From: Desulfobulbaceae bacterium UBA2213
GTDB taxonomy: Bacteria; Desulfobacterota; Desulfobulbia; Desulfobulbales; Desulfocapsaceae
Length of the DNA: 23,954 nucleotides
Direction: 5' to 3'
Assembly: GCA_002327225.1 (NCBI GenBank)
Contig: DCUN01000139.1
Coordinates: forward strand, 1 to 23,954
In this document: positions 8,082 through 15,712 of the stretch, in pieces
Position numbering within the stretch: position 1 is the first letter of the stretch
Layout of the letters: each line of letters begins with the position of its first letter
Position numbers and translations under genes: made by a program
The notes under the pieces: generated by a model
Databases searched by the model: none
What the model saw: only the letters and a program-made list of their open reading frames with translations
What the model was told of the DNA's origin: nothing

Positions 8082-8507
8082 ATGAAATTTCTAAAATTCT
8101 TTATCTTTGCCCTCCTTCTGCTGCTACTTGATCATGCCAAGGTTGAAGCCGCTGATTTTGTGGTCGTGGTGAATAAAGATAATCCGGTAGAGTCATTGGA
8201 CAGATCCGTCGTCAAACATATCTTTCTCGGCAAGAAGACCTTCTGGGACGATGGTCAGCACATAGACGTCTTCCTGCAACCCGATAGCGACCTGCACACC
8301 AGCTTTGCCTTGGAAATTCTGCACAAATCACCAAATCAGCTCTTGATGCACTGGAAACACATTCTTTTTTCCGGTACAGGAATCCCGCCCAGACACTACC
8401 CGGATAACAATTCTATGAAAGAGGCAATTGCCGTCAACCCCCAGGCTATTGGCTATATAGATGCTCAACAGCTTGACAGTACAATTAAAAAAATACCCCT
8501 TCATTAA
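8082..8507 (+). CDS. Short PstS-like periplasmic substrate-binding protein
   Basis: A 141-residue exported protein. It has a signal peptide (MKFLKFFIFALLLLLLDHAKVEAA), then FVVVVNKDNPVESLDRSVVKHIFLGKKTFW, typical of the short PstS-like / PBP-like domain: a Val-rich strand, an Asn-Pro turn, and a Phe-Leu-Gly-Lys motif followed by Trp. It ends with AIAVNPQAIGYID, matching the family's conserved Gly-Tyr block. At half the length of a true PstS it carries a single lobe-like domain. ATG at 8082 is preceded by GGAGGGAG directly after the porin stop, and the longer frame from 8028 overlaps the porin. No ABC permease or ATPase is nearby, so a sensory role with the following diguanylate cyclase is more plausible than transport. 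That role is inference. Confidence 0.82.
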   Translation: MKFLKFFIFALLLLLLDHAKVEAADFVVVVNKDNPVESLDRSVVKHIFLGKKTFWDDGQHIDVFLQPDSDLHTSFALEILHKSPNQLLMHWKHILFSGTGIPPRHYPDNNSMKEAIAVNPQAIGYIDAQQLDSTIKKIPLH

Positions 8508-8521
8508 AAAGCGAAGACCCT

Positions 8522-10219
8522 ATGAAGCTGCTTAACACAATCAGTAAAAAAATCTGGTTCTGCGTCAACGTGGCCTTGATCGGTTTTATCCTGGCAACAG
8601 GCTTTGCCCTTTATTCCAACCAACAACTAAAGATCCACCTCTCTCACATCCGTGATATTGATTTTAATCTGGCAATACACAGCAACGATCTATTAAATCT
8701 CTTTGCCCTGCAAAATAATTATTACAAAGAAAGTTTTTTGTTCGGCTCACCCGAGTCGGCCGAGAGAGGGAACTCACTCTGTGAAGGAGTAATAAAAAAA
8801 ATTAAGGCGATTACCGAGATACAACATAGTACCTACAGTCTCCCAGTCGACAGGGCAGAGGCCCTGACGACGTTGAAAAAAAGATATCAGGAGTATAGCC
8901 AACAGGCGACAGAGCTTTATCCTTTGCTTGCCCAAGGTAAAGATCCTGGCGACCACATTGAGGCACTTCAGCTTCTGGCAGCATCTCAGAATGAAATTTT
9001 AAGCAATATGGAATTTTTCTCTAAACACTACCACCAGAATTTCAGCAAAAATGTCAACACATTAATAGACACAACCAGTCGCAACAGCAGTTATCTCGCT
9101 GTCTTTTTTATTACATTACTGATTGCCATGTCTCTGATAGTGAACTGGGCAGCAAAACGTACATTAATCACCCCACTGAATCATATCAAAGAGGCGGTGA
9201 GGGCATTTGGCCGTGGACAGCGTAGCTTCCCCGCCCTTGACGTTATGGACCCCAGTGACGATATCGGAGAGTTGGGCGAGGCCATTATCACCATGACAAA
9301 AGACCTGATAAAAACCACAGTCTCCAAAGACTATGTTGACAGCATTCTGCACAATATGAATGACAGCCTCATAGTCACCTCCATGAATTTCCATATCCGC
9401 AATGTCAACCTGGCGACGTTAAATCTGCTGGGATATGATAGCGATGAACTGATCGGCCGCCATATCAATACGATTTTCAGAGGGCCTCTCAACAGAGTTC
9501 AAGACTGTGACACCTTCGACAACGCTGATAAACTCGATTTTCATTCCTCCGGAAAAAATGAAAAAAGTTTTTATTCCAAAGATGGCCAGATCATTCCGGT
9601 GCTGTTATCAACAGCCCTGCTCAAGAACGGCGACATTGAAAATCAGGGTTTTGTCTATGTTGCCAAGGATATCACTGAACGTAAAAAAACCGAAGAAAAG
9701 CTTGAGCAGATGGCCCTCTATGATTTTTTAACCGGACTTGCCAACCGTGTATCCTTTAACGACCGACTGGAACAAGCCCTGAGAAAAGCGCGTCGTCAAA
9801 ACAGCCAGACAGGCTTGATGTTTATTGACCTTGATCGCTTCAAGGAGATCAATGACACACTCGGGCACGACTCAGGTGATGCCCTGTTGAAAAAAGTCGC
9901 CGAGTGGCTCCAGAAAAGCGTAAGAGAATGTGATGCCGTAGCACGCCTGGGAGGAGATGAGTTTGCGATCATACTTGAGAATATCAATGACCATCAGGAT
10001 GCCACAAATACAGCTGATCGTATTTTGACTGCATTTACCACCCCTGTCAGATATGATGGTAAGGAATTTTTCACCTCGCCCAGCATAGGCATTGCTGTTT
10101 ACCCTGGAGATGCCACAAAAACTGAAGATTTGCTCAAATATGCCGACCAGGCCATGTACCAGGCCAAACAAAATGGAGGCAATACGTATAGTTTTTTTTC
10201 CCAACAAAAGGACGAGTAA
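8522..10219 (+). CDS. Membrane diguanylate cyclase with HAMP, PAS and GGDEF domains
   Basis: A 565-residue signalling protein that makes cyclic di-GMP. Order of parts: a transmembrane helix at about 12-30; a periplasmic helical sensor domain to about 190; a second transmembrane helix (YLAVFFITLLIAMSLIVNW); a HAMP linker starting at ITPLNHIKEAV; a PAS domain beginning near DSILHNMNDSLIV, with LLGYDSDELIG; and a C-terminal GGDEF domain from DFLTGLANR. The active-site GGDEF is intact at 477-481, and the product-inhibition site RxxD (R468, D471) sits five residues upstream, so the enzyme is likely active and feedback-controlled. No EAL domain follows. It starts 14 bases after the PstS-like gene, which could encode its periplasmic input partner. 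The start has only a weak Shine-Dalgarno sequence. Confidence 0.92.
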   Translation: MKLLNTISKKIWFCVNVALIGFILATGFALYSNQQLKIHLSHIRDIDFNLAIHSNDLLNLFALQNNYYKESFLFGSPESAERGNSLCEGVIKKIKAITEIQHSTYSLPVDRAEALTTLKKRYQEYSQQATELYPLLAQGKDPGDHIEALQLLAASQNEILSNMEFFSKHYHQNFSKNVNTLIDTTSRNSSYLAVFFITLLIAMSLIVNWAAKRTLITPLNHIKEAVRAFGRGQRSFPALDVMDPSDDIGELGEAIITMTKDLIKTTVSKDYVDSILHNMNDSLIVTSMNFHIRNVNLATLNLLGYDSDELIGRHINTIFRGPLNRVQDCDTFDNADKLDFHSSGKNEKSFYSKDGQIIPVLLSTALLKNGDIENQGFVYVAKDITERKKTEEKLEQMALYDFLTGLANRVSFNDRLEQALRKARRQNSQTGLMFIDLDRFKEINDTLGHDSGDALLKKVAEWLQKSVRECDAVARLGGDEFAIILENINDHQDATNTADRILTAFTTPVRYDGKEFFTSPSIGIAVYPGDATKTEDLLKYADQAMYQAKQNGGNTYSFFSQQKDE

Positions 10220-10316
10220 TCTTTTACTGGATTCCAAAATATTATTGTGTCCGGACGTACCTGGATTCATAGTTAGTTCTCTAACATTGTTTGCACAACA
10301 TTCCTCGAACAATTCC

Positions 10317-10345
10317 TTGACAAGGGAATCTGATTCCTGTAAAAA
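10317..10345 (+). promoter_or_regulatory. Promoter of tRNA-Glu
   Basis: A perfect -35 TTGACA (10317-10322) is followed after 17 bases by TAAAAA (10340-10345), matching four of six positions of the -10. The predicted start of transcription is a few bases before the tRNA at 10360. Confidence 0.6.
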
Positions 10346-10359
10346 GAGTTTGACCTTCA

Positions 10360-10434
10360 GGCCCCATCGTCTATCGGTTAGGACAGCGGCCTCTCACGCC
10401 GTAAAGAGGGGTTCGATTCCCCTTGGGGTCACCA
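10360..10434 (+). tRNA. tRNA-Glu, anticodon CTC
   Basis: 75 bases including an encoded CCA end. The acceptor stem pairs GGCCCCA with TGGGGTC over seven pairs with one G-U. The anticodon stem GCGGC/GCCGT encloses loop CTCTCAC, giving anticodon CTC at 10393-10395, which reads GAG. The T arm AGGGG-TTCGATT-CCCCT is canonical. Starting one base later would break the acceptor stem, so the start is fixed at 10360. It is a single-gene unit with its own promoter and terminator. Confidence 0.96.
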
Positions 10435-10441
10435 AGCATAC

Positions 10442-10478
10442 AAGGCCTTCTGCGAAACTCGCAGAAGGCCTTTTTTTT
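10442..10478 (+). terminator. Intrinsic terminator after tRNA-Glu
   Basis: AAGGCCTTCTGCG pairs perfectly with CGCAGAAGGCCTT (13 bp, loop AAACT), and the stem runs into eight T. It isolates the tRNA unit from the feo cluster. Confidence 0.93.
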
Positions 10479-10520
10479 ATTACAAGAGACACTCATGAGG
10501 CAGGTATATTTTACACAGTC

Positions 10521-10549
10521 TTGACTTTTTTGTTAGGTACGACTATAAA
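10521..10549 (+). promoter_or_regulatory. Promoter and candidate metal-repressor box 1 upstream of feoA
   Basis: TTGACT (10521-10526), a 17-base spacer, then TATAAA (10544-10549) make a strong sigma-70 promoter. The spacer and -10 overlap a partial dyad, TTAGG-TACG-ACTAT (10533-10546), which resembles boxes 2 and 3 of the cluster. Repressor binding here would block RNA polymerase. TTAGG half-sites are typical of DtxR/IdeR/MntR-type regulators; assignment to that family is inference. Confidence 0.6.
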
Positions 10550-10611
10550 TAATTGTTCCCCCTAAACTTGATTCAAAAAAACCTCCTCAATCAATACCCG
10601 GTAAAAAAAAC

Positions 10612-10872
10612 ATGCCCGAGCTGAACCTGCGACAAATGAAGAAAGATCAATCTGGGATTATAGCCTCTATAAAAGTTGGCGGCGAACTTGGCCTCAGAAT
10701 GCGCGAGATGGGCCTTGTTCCCGGCACAAAAATCACCATCCAGGGTCGTGCGCCGCTCAACGATCCGGTGGCCCTCAGGGTCATGGGAGGAATCCTGACC
10801 CTGCGCAACAATGAAGCCGACCATATAATGGTCACTGTCGATGACAAGGACACAAGAGAGCCTGTCGCCTGA
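10612..10872 (+). CDS. feoA: Ferrous iron transport protein A
   Basis: An 86-residue SH3-like cytoplasmic protein that works with FeoB in ferrous iron uptake. The family pattern is clear: LNLRQMKKDQSGIIASI, then LRMREMGLVPGTKITI (the conserved Met-Gly-Leu-x-Pro-Gly turn), then DPVALRVMGGILTLRNNEA near the end. Length is standard. The ATG at 10612 has only a weak upstream purine run. It has its own promoter and repressor-like box, and 313 bases separate it from the second FeoA gene. Confidence 0.93.
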   Translation: MPELNLRQMKKDQSGIIASIKVGGELGLRMREMGLVPGTKITIQGRAPLNDPVALRVMGGILTLRNNEADHIMVTVDDKDTREPVA

Positions 10873-11185
10873 GTTCATGTGACAACAAAAAAATCCAGGG
10901 AAGTACACATTTCACCTTGAAATTGTATTGACAACCCTTAAAGTTTGGAGTACCTAAATACAGTCTCTTTGAAAAGAGTATTGGAGGCGAATATCGTTGT
11001 TCCCTGAATCGTAAAAACGGCTATCGAGATTCACACCAAGGGTGCTTCCATACTTCCATTACTTCCACAAGGACGTACACCACTGAAGTGAATGACAATG
11101 GCGCATCCCTGCTTTGCGTACAAACTTGTAATGAATTGGTTACAAAAGAGGTTCTTTTCCGGCAACCCCAAAGAGCAACAAGATT
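10873..11185. other. Spacer between the two feoA genes
   Basis: No protein-coding frame with a credible start is seen in these 313 bases. The left part holds a second promoter-box region (listed separately), then a small CTCTTT/AAAGAG hairpin near 10965-10978. The right part has a short threefold tandem repeat of ACTTCCAT-like units (about 11042-11069) and otherwise looks unstructured. It would be a roughly 200-base leader for the second feoA, long enough for post-transcriptional control. Confidence 0.5.
10928..10957 (+). promoter_or_regulatory. Candidate promoter and metal-repressor box 2 upstream of second feoA
   Basis: A perfect -35 TTGACA (10928-10933) precedes the dyad TTTGG-AGTA-CCTAA (10944-10957), which covers the expected -10 position. 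The -10 itself is poor, so the box is better supported than the promoter. The right half-site is identical to box 3. Confidence 0.5.
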
Positions 11186-11497
11186 ATGACCTTCAAGACT
11201 CTCAAACACACCTGTTCCTGTCTGGCTGACAAGATAAGAAACTCTACCGGGCAACCCGTTTGCCCCGGCCAGATTGCTCCTCTTTCAGAGTCCTGCCGAT
11301 CCGGACGACTCAAGATCTGCAAAATCACAGGGGACAGAAAACTTTGTACCAGAATGGCATCACTGGGGGTGTATCCCGGGGAAGAGGTTGAACTGCTCTG
11401 CCCTGAAAACGGGTCACAGTGCCTGCTGAAACTGCAAGGAACCACCCTCACCCTTGACAGCAATACCACCAGAAACATCCTGGTGACAGAGGCATAA
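11186..11497 (+). CDS. FeoA-domain protein with Cys-rich N-terminal extension
   Basis: A 103-residue protein whose C-terminal part is FeoA-like: ARTRM-type helix here read as LCTRMASLGVYPGEEVELL, then LLKLQGTTLTLDSNTTRNILV, matching the SH3-like strands of FeoA. The first 55 residues are an extension with cysteines at about 10, 12, 26, 37, 45 and 54. These could bind iron, zinc or a cluster, or act as a redox switch. The ATG at 11186 is the only start, since an in-frame stop lies upstream at 11132; AGAG about ten bases before it is a modest ribosome binding site. A terminator follows directly, so it forms its own transcription unit inside the feo cluster. It probably regulates or scaffolds FeoB; the extension's role is unknown. 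Confidence 0.82.
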   Translation: MTFKTLKHTCSCLADKIRNSTGQPVCPGQIAPLSESCRSGRLKICKITGDRKLCTRMASLGVYPGEEVELLCPENGSQCLLKLQGTTLTLDSNTTRNILVTEA

Positions 11498-11505
11498 GAT
11501 TCAGA

Positions 11506-11529
11506 TCGCAGCACCTGCGGCTTTTTTTT
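11506..11529 (+). terminator. Intrinsic terminator after the second feoA
   Basis: CGCAG-CAC-CTGCG with flanking wobble pair, followed by C and eight T. It lies 9 bases after the stop codon and immediately before the promoter region of the next gene. Confidence 0.82.
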
Positions 11530-11556
11530 GGCACATCCTGTTTAGGACTACCTAAC
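11528..11556 (+). promoter_or_regulatory. Candidate promoter and metal-repressor box 3 upstream of feoB unit
   Basis: The perfect dyad TTAGG-ACTA-CCTAA (11542-11555) lies 8 bases after a -35-like TTGGCA (11528-11533). It overlaps the weak -10 position and ends 21 bases before the next start codon. It is the best of the three boxes and defines the shared TTAGG-N4-CCTAA pattern. Confidence 0.6.
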
Positions 11557-11576
11557 TACCAACGCTGAGGCAAATC

Positions 11577-11792
11577 ATGTGGCAATCTCTCTTCATCGGA
11601 CTCGTTCTTGCGATCTCTCTTTTTTTTATAGGCAGAAAGCTCTACAGACAGTTCAAGATCGCAATTGACCCTAAAGAGAAGATACGTTGCGGCTGTGGTT
11701 GTTCCGGCTGCTCTTCTCAAGGAGCCAGCTCAAAAACGAGCAAAACAGCGGGATGTCCCGATCATGCCGGAGATGGCGGTCCCAAGCCCTGA
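11577..11792 (+). CDS. FeoB-associated Cys-rich membrane protein
   Basis: A 71-residue protein with one N-terminal membrane helix (MWQSLFIGLVLAISLFFIG), then a basic stretch RKLYRQFKIAIDPKEK, then a cysteine cluster CGCGCSGC. This layout matches the small FeoB-associated Cys-rich proteins, thought to assist FeoB in the inner membrane in place of FeoC. GAGG lies six bases before the ATG. The tail after the Cys cluster is Ser/Gly/Lys-rich and probably disordered. It is 60 bases upstream of feoB and should be co-transcribed with it. Confidence 0.85.
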   Translation: MWQSLFIGLVLAISLFFIGRKLYRQFKIAIDPKEKIRCGCGCSGCSSQGASSKTSKTAGCPDHAGDGGPKP

Positions 11793-11852
11793 GCACCTCC
11801 AGGCAATCCTGCCACCACACTCATTCAATTATCACATTACCCGTACCTTATC

Positions 11853-14057
11853 ATGAATCAAAATATTCGCATGGCCCTGGTCGGCAATCCCAATGCCGGA
11901 AAAACAACCCTCTTCAACGCCCTCACCGGGGCCAGACAACACGTGGGGAACTACCCCGGCATCACCGTTGACTACAAGGAAGGCGTTTTCACCCACGACA
12001 GTCAGAAAATCACCCTCACCGACCTGCCGGGCACCTATTCACTGACGGCCTATTCAATGGAAGAGGTCGTGACCAGGGACTATCTGGTCAAGGAGAAGCC
12101 GCAGGTGGTGATCAATATCGTTGATGCCTCAAACCTCGAGCGTAATCTCTATCTGACCACCCAGTTTCTCGAGCTTGGCTGCCCGTTGATCATTGCCCTC
12201 AACATGATTGATGTGGCCCGCGATCGCGGCGTTGAGGTCAAGGCCGAAAAACTGGCCGAGCTTATGGGAGTACCGGTGGTTCCGATCATCGCCCGCTCGG
12301 GACAAGGCGCCGAGACACTGATCAGCCAGGCCATACTTCAGGCAACACAGCCATGGCAGCCCCGCGACATCTCCTACGGTGAAGATCTGGACGAGACCAT
12401 CATGGAACTGATTGCACTGATTTCAGAACATGATTTCCTGACTGAAACCTACCCTGCCCGATTCACCGCCATTAAATACCTTGAACATGATGACCAGATC
12501 CTGCAGAAAGGACAGCAGGACGACAGCGCCACTGCTGTCCGCCTTGAAGCAAAGGTCAACCAGGTTTCCGACCATCTCCTGAAGACCATGGACGCCTACC
12601 CTGAGGCGATCATCGCCGACCATCGCTATGGCTTTATCAAGTCCATCCTCCGCCAGGGGGTGCAGAGCCACAGCTTTGACACCGACCGGTTGTACACCTC
12701 CGATAAAATCGACAAGGTGGTGACCAATCGCCTCCTCGGCCCGGTGATCATGCTCATGATTCTCTTTGGCCTCTACCAGTTCACCTTTACCTGGAGCGAG
12801 CTTCCGGTCTCCTGGCTGGAAACGCTCTTTAGCTGGCTGAGCGGCCAGGTAGAAACCCTCCTGCCTGACGGCCCGGTCAAATCGATGATTATCTCAGGGA
12901 TAATCGACGGCATGGGCGGCGTGCTGGGTTTTGTCCCCCTTATCATGTTCATGTTTTTGGGGATTGCTGTCCTCGAAGACTCGGGCTACCTGGCCAGGGT
13001 CGCCTTCATGATGGATCGTATCTTCCGAATTTTCGGCCTGCACGGCTCCTCGGTCATGCCCTTTATCGTCTCCGGCGGAATCGCCGGAGGATGCGCTGTG
13101 CCCGGGGTCATGGCCACCCGCACCCTTCGTTCCCCCAAGGAACGGATAGCCACCCTGCTCACCGTCCCCTTTATGAACTGCGGGGCCAAGGTGCCGGTTC
13201 TGGCCCTCCTTATCGGCGCTTTTTTCAGCGAAAGCAAGGCTCTGTACATGTTTCTCTTCACCCTGCTGGCCTGGGTGGTTGCCCTGCTAACCGCCAAGCT
13301 TCTGCGCGCAACCGTGCTGAAGGGTGCAGCCACGCCCTTTGTCATGGAACTTCCCCCTTACCGTTTTCCAACCTTGCGCGGCCTTGCCATCCACACCTGG
13401 GAGCGCACCTGGCAATACATCAAAAAGGCCGGCACCGTCATCCTCGGCATATCCATTCTCCTCTGGGCTCTGATGACCTACCCCGGACTGCCGGAGGCAA
13501 CCCGGGCCGACTATGAACAGCAGCGCCAGGATATCACTGCTTCATTTGCACCTGCTATCATGAGCGAAAGCAGTTCAGAGAAAGAAGAAGTTTCAGAGGA
13601 AGCCATGGCCCTCAGAAGACAGCTCCTCACTCTTGACAATGAGGAAGCGGAACAGGCCCTGCGCAACTCCATTGCCGGCAGGATCGGCATTGCCCTGGAA
13701 CCCGTCTCCCGCTTGGCCGGATTTGACTGGCGCACCAATATTGCCCTTGTCGGCGGCTTTGCCGCCAAAGAGGTGATCATCTCCACCCTGGGAACCGCTT
13801 ATTCCATGGGTAAGGTTGAGGCGGACGCCTCTGGTTCCCTGGGCGAGCGGCTGAGCCGGGACCCCAACTGGAGCAAGGTGGTGGCAGTGGCCGCCCTGAT
13901 TTTCATCATGTTCTACGCCCCCTGTTTTGTCACCGTGGTCTGTATTGCCAAGGAAGCCGGACACTGGGGCTGGGCCCTTTTCTCCATATCTTTTAATACG
14001 TTTTTTGCCTTTCTCATGGCCACAGCCGTCTTTCAGATTGGCAGCCGGCTTGGGTAA
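11853..14057 (+). CDS. feoB: Ferrous iron transporter FeoB
   Basis: A 734-residue inner-membrane ferrous iron permease with an N-terminal G domain. GTPase motifs: G1 GNPNAGKT (11-18), G2 region GNYPGITVD, G3 DLPGTYSL, G4 NMID (117-120). A helical GDI-like spacer follows to about residue 270, then the multi-helix membrane domain. The two conserved gate motifs are visible: GGIAGGCAVPGVMATR near residue 410 and PFMNCGAKVPVLALLIG near 440, each with its cysteine. A charged insert, with about ten Glu around residues 570-600, separates later helices. Length is normal. The ATG at 11853 lacks a clear Shine-Dalgarno sequence, so translation may depend on the upstream small gene. It converges with rhlE, only 14 bases apart, with no obvious terminator between. 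Confidence 0.96.
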   Translation: MNQNIRMALVGNPNAGKTTLFNALTGARQHVGNYPGITVDYKEGVFTHDSQKITLTDLPGTYSLTAYSMEEVVTRDYLVKEKPQVVINIVDASNLERNLYLTTQFLELGCPLIIALNMIDVARDRGVEVKAEKLAELMGVPVVPIIARSGQGAETLISQAILQATQPWQPRDISYGEDLDETIMELIALISEHDFLTETYPARFTAIKYLEHDDQILQKGQQDDSATAVRLEAKVNQVSDHLLKTMDAYPEAIIADHRYGFIKSILRQGVQSHSFDTDRLYTSDKIDKVVTNRLLGPVIMLMILFGLYQFTFTWSELPVSWLETLFSWLSGQVETLLPDGPVKSMIISGIIDGMGGVLGFVPLIMFMFLGIAVLEDSGYLARVAFMMDRIFRIFGLHGSSVMPFIVSGGIAGGCAVPGVMATRTLRSPKERIATLLTVPFMNCGAKVPVLALLIGAFFSESKALYMFLFTLLAWVVALLTAKLLRATVLKGAATPFVMELPPYRFPTLRGLAIHTWERTWQYIKKAGTVILGISILLWALMTYPGLPEATRADYEQQRQDITASFAPAIMSESSSEKEEVSEEAMALRRQLLTLDNEEAEQALRNSIAGRIGIALEPVSRLAGFDWRTNIALVGGFAAKEVIISTLGTAYSMGKVEADASGSLGERLSRDPNWSKVVAVAALIFIMFYAPCFVTVVCIAKEAGHWGWALFSISFNTFFAFLMATAVFQIGSRLG

Positions 14058-14071
14058 GGATTTTTTCCTGT

Positions 14072-15346
14072 TTATTTGCCGCCTCGGTGCGGTTTGCGGC
14101 CTTGTTTTTTTTGTTCGCCATCCGTTTTTTGTCTTTCACCTTGGGCCGCCGTCGGCTTTGGTTTTTTAGGCCTCTTCGGCCTGACTTTCAGTTGACGGGT
14201 CAAGGGAACACTATGGGTCGGGATAAAACCGTACACCACTTCACGCACCAGGGTCTGGCCGATCAGGGTCTCGATTGCGGCCAGCAACTGGACCTCATCG
14301 GCACTGACGAGCGAGATCCCTTCCCCTTCAGAGCCGGCCCGACCGGTACGGCCGATACGGTGAATGTAGTCTTCAGCGACCTTGGGCAGATCAAAATTGA
14401 TCACCTGCGGCAGTTCACTGATATCGATACCGCGGGCGGCAATATCGGTGGCCACAAGTACCCGAACCTTGCCCGCCTTGAAGTCGGCCAGGGCGCGGGA
14501 ACGCTCGGACTGACTCTTGTCACCGTGAATCACCGAAGTTGAGATGGAGTCGCCCCCCAGTTTCCGTGCCAGACTATCGGCGCCGTTTTTGGTACGGGTG
14601 AAGACCAGCACCTGCTGCCAGCCTTTATTGCGCAGCAGAGAACTGAGCAGGGCCGGTTTCTTGGATTTATCAACTTCATAGACCCACTGTTTCACACTCT
14701 TAGCCGCACCATTGCGGGGGCTGATATCTATAAGCAGCGGATTTCTAAGGAGTCCGGCGGCAAGAGTGCGGATATCATCAGGAAAGGTGGCCGAAAAGAG
14801 GAGGTTCTGGCGCTTGGGCGGCAGCAGGGCGAGGATCGTGCGGATATCGTTGATAAAGCCCATGTCGAGCATCCGGTCGGCCTCATCGAGTACCAGTGCC
14901 TCCAGCTGCGAAAAGCGCACGGCATTCTGCCTGAAAAGATCAAGCAGGCGTCCTGGAGTTGCCACCAGCACATCGACCCCGGAACGCATCTGCATCATCT
15001 GCGGATTAATCTTCACCCCCCCGAAGACGACAGCCGACTTCAGCGACAGGTGTCTGCCATAGGCGACAACACTCTGTTCAACCTGTATGGCCAGCTCACG
15101 GGTCGGTGTCAGCACCAGGGCGCGGATATGGTTCGCCTTTGCCTTGGGGCCGCCTGCCAGTCGATGCAGCAGGGGCAGGACAAAAGCGGCGGTCTTGCCG
15201 GTGCCGGTCTGGGCCGCGGCCATCACATCTTTGCCTGACAGAACAGCGGGGATTGCCTTGATCTGGATCGGTGTAGGAGTGGTGTAGCCGGCTTCATCAA
15301 TGGCTTGAAGAAGGGGTGCGGCAAGTCCGAAGGAAGCAAATGACAT
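14072..15346 (-). CDS. rhlE: DEAD-box ATP-dependent RNA helicase, RhlE type
   Basis: A 424-residue cytoplasmic RNA helicase. All core motifs are present: Q motif (PTPIQIKAIP), motif I AQTGTGKT (45-52), Ia PTRELA, Ib TPGRLLD, II DEAD (154-157), III SAT (185-187), V ATDIAARGID, and VI HRIGRTGRAG. The N-terminus MSFASFGLAAPLLQAI is typical of RhlE. The last 50 residues form a Lys/Arg/Pro-rich tail (RPKRPKKPKP) likely to bind RNA. No clear Shine-Dalgarno sequence is visible before the ATG. Likely roles are ribosome assembly or mRNA turnover. It stands alone, converging with feoB. Confidence 0.92.
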   Translation of the reverse strand: MSFASFGLAAPLLQAIDEAGYTTPTPIQIKAIPAVLSGKDVMAAAQTGTGKTAAFVLPLLHRLAGGPKAKANHIRALVLTPTRELAIQVEQSVVAYGRHLSLKSAVVFGGVKINPQMMQMRSGVDVLVATPGRLLDLFRQNAVRFSQLEALVLDEADRMLDMGFINDIRTILALLPPKRQNLLFSATFPDDIRTLAAGLLRNPLLIDISPRNGAAKSVKQWVYEVDKSKKPALLSSLLRNKGWQQVLVFTRTKNGADSLARKLGGDSISTSVIHGDKSQSERSRALADFKAGKVRVLVATDIAARGIDISELPQVINFDLPKVAEDYIHRIGRTGRAGSEGEGISLVSADEVQLLAAIETLIGQTLVREVVYGFIPTHSVPLTRQLKVRPKRPKKPKPTAAQGERQKTDGEQKKQGRKPHRGGK

Positions 15347-15712
15347 GGGGCCGGTTTATCGAAAAGAGATTGATGGTCACGACAGACAAAGAAGATGTTG
15401 CCTGTCGAGAAGAGGAATTGCACATTGCGAAGGATCACACTTCCCCTGCGGCTCAACTTGAATCAAGGGACTCGGAAAATACTAATGTACCTGAATTGCG
15501 ACCGGACTTGGGTCATATTTGTCTGCACCGATTGAGTAAAACCGCAGTCGTAGTTGCGCTACGACGAGGATTTTACGATTGAGGTGCGGTCAAAGATGGC
15601 CCGAAGACGGGAAGCAAGATGGTATATTTGGATTTTCCGCGTCCCCAAGGACATTTTTTTGGGTCTGTCCCAGTTTCTCCCTGAGCTGGCTCAGGAGTAA
15701 ACAGCCAACGTA
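15347..15712. other. Intergenic region with hairpin repeat upstream of rhlE
   Basis: This 366-base stretch contains no credible gene. It holds the 97-bp hairpin repeat at 15508-15604. Near 15675-15696 an imperfect dyad CTCCCTGAGC/GCTCAGGAG lies just past the stop of the 137-aa gene and could be a transcript-end hairpin, though no T-run follows on either strand. A short ORF at 15316-15582 runs through the repeat and is not real. Confidence 0.55.
15508..15604. repeat. 97-bp long hairpin repeat
   Basis: Two 46-base arms (15508-15553 and 15559-15604) are inverted copies with about two thirds identity, separated by a 5-base loop TTGCG. The innermost pairs (GTCGTAG/CTACGAC) and blocks GCACC and GTAAAA are conserved in both arms. 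The structure looks like a dispersed palindromic repeat and not a terminator, because no T-run follows. Confidence 0.75.

Noticed and set aside
10092..10565. 157-codon ORF covering the end of the cyclase gene and the tRNA
   Set aside because: It overlaps the GGDEF gene, tRNA-Glu and its terminator; it is a chance frame.
11042..11069. Tandem ACTTCCAT-like units as a possible CRISPR or iteron array
   Set aside because: Only three imperfect 8-9-base units with no spacers; too little to support either.
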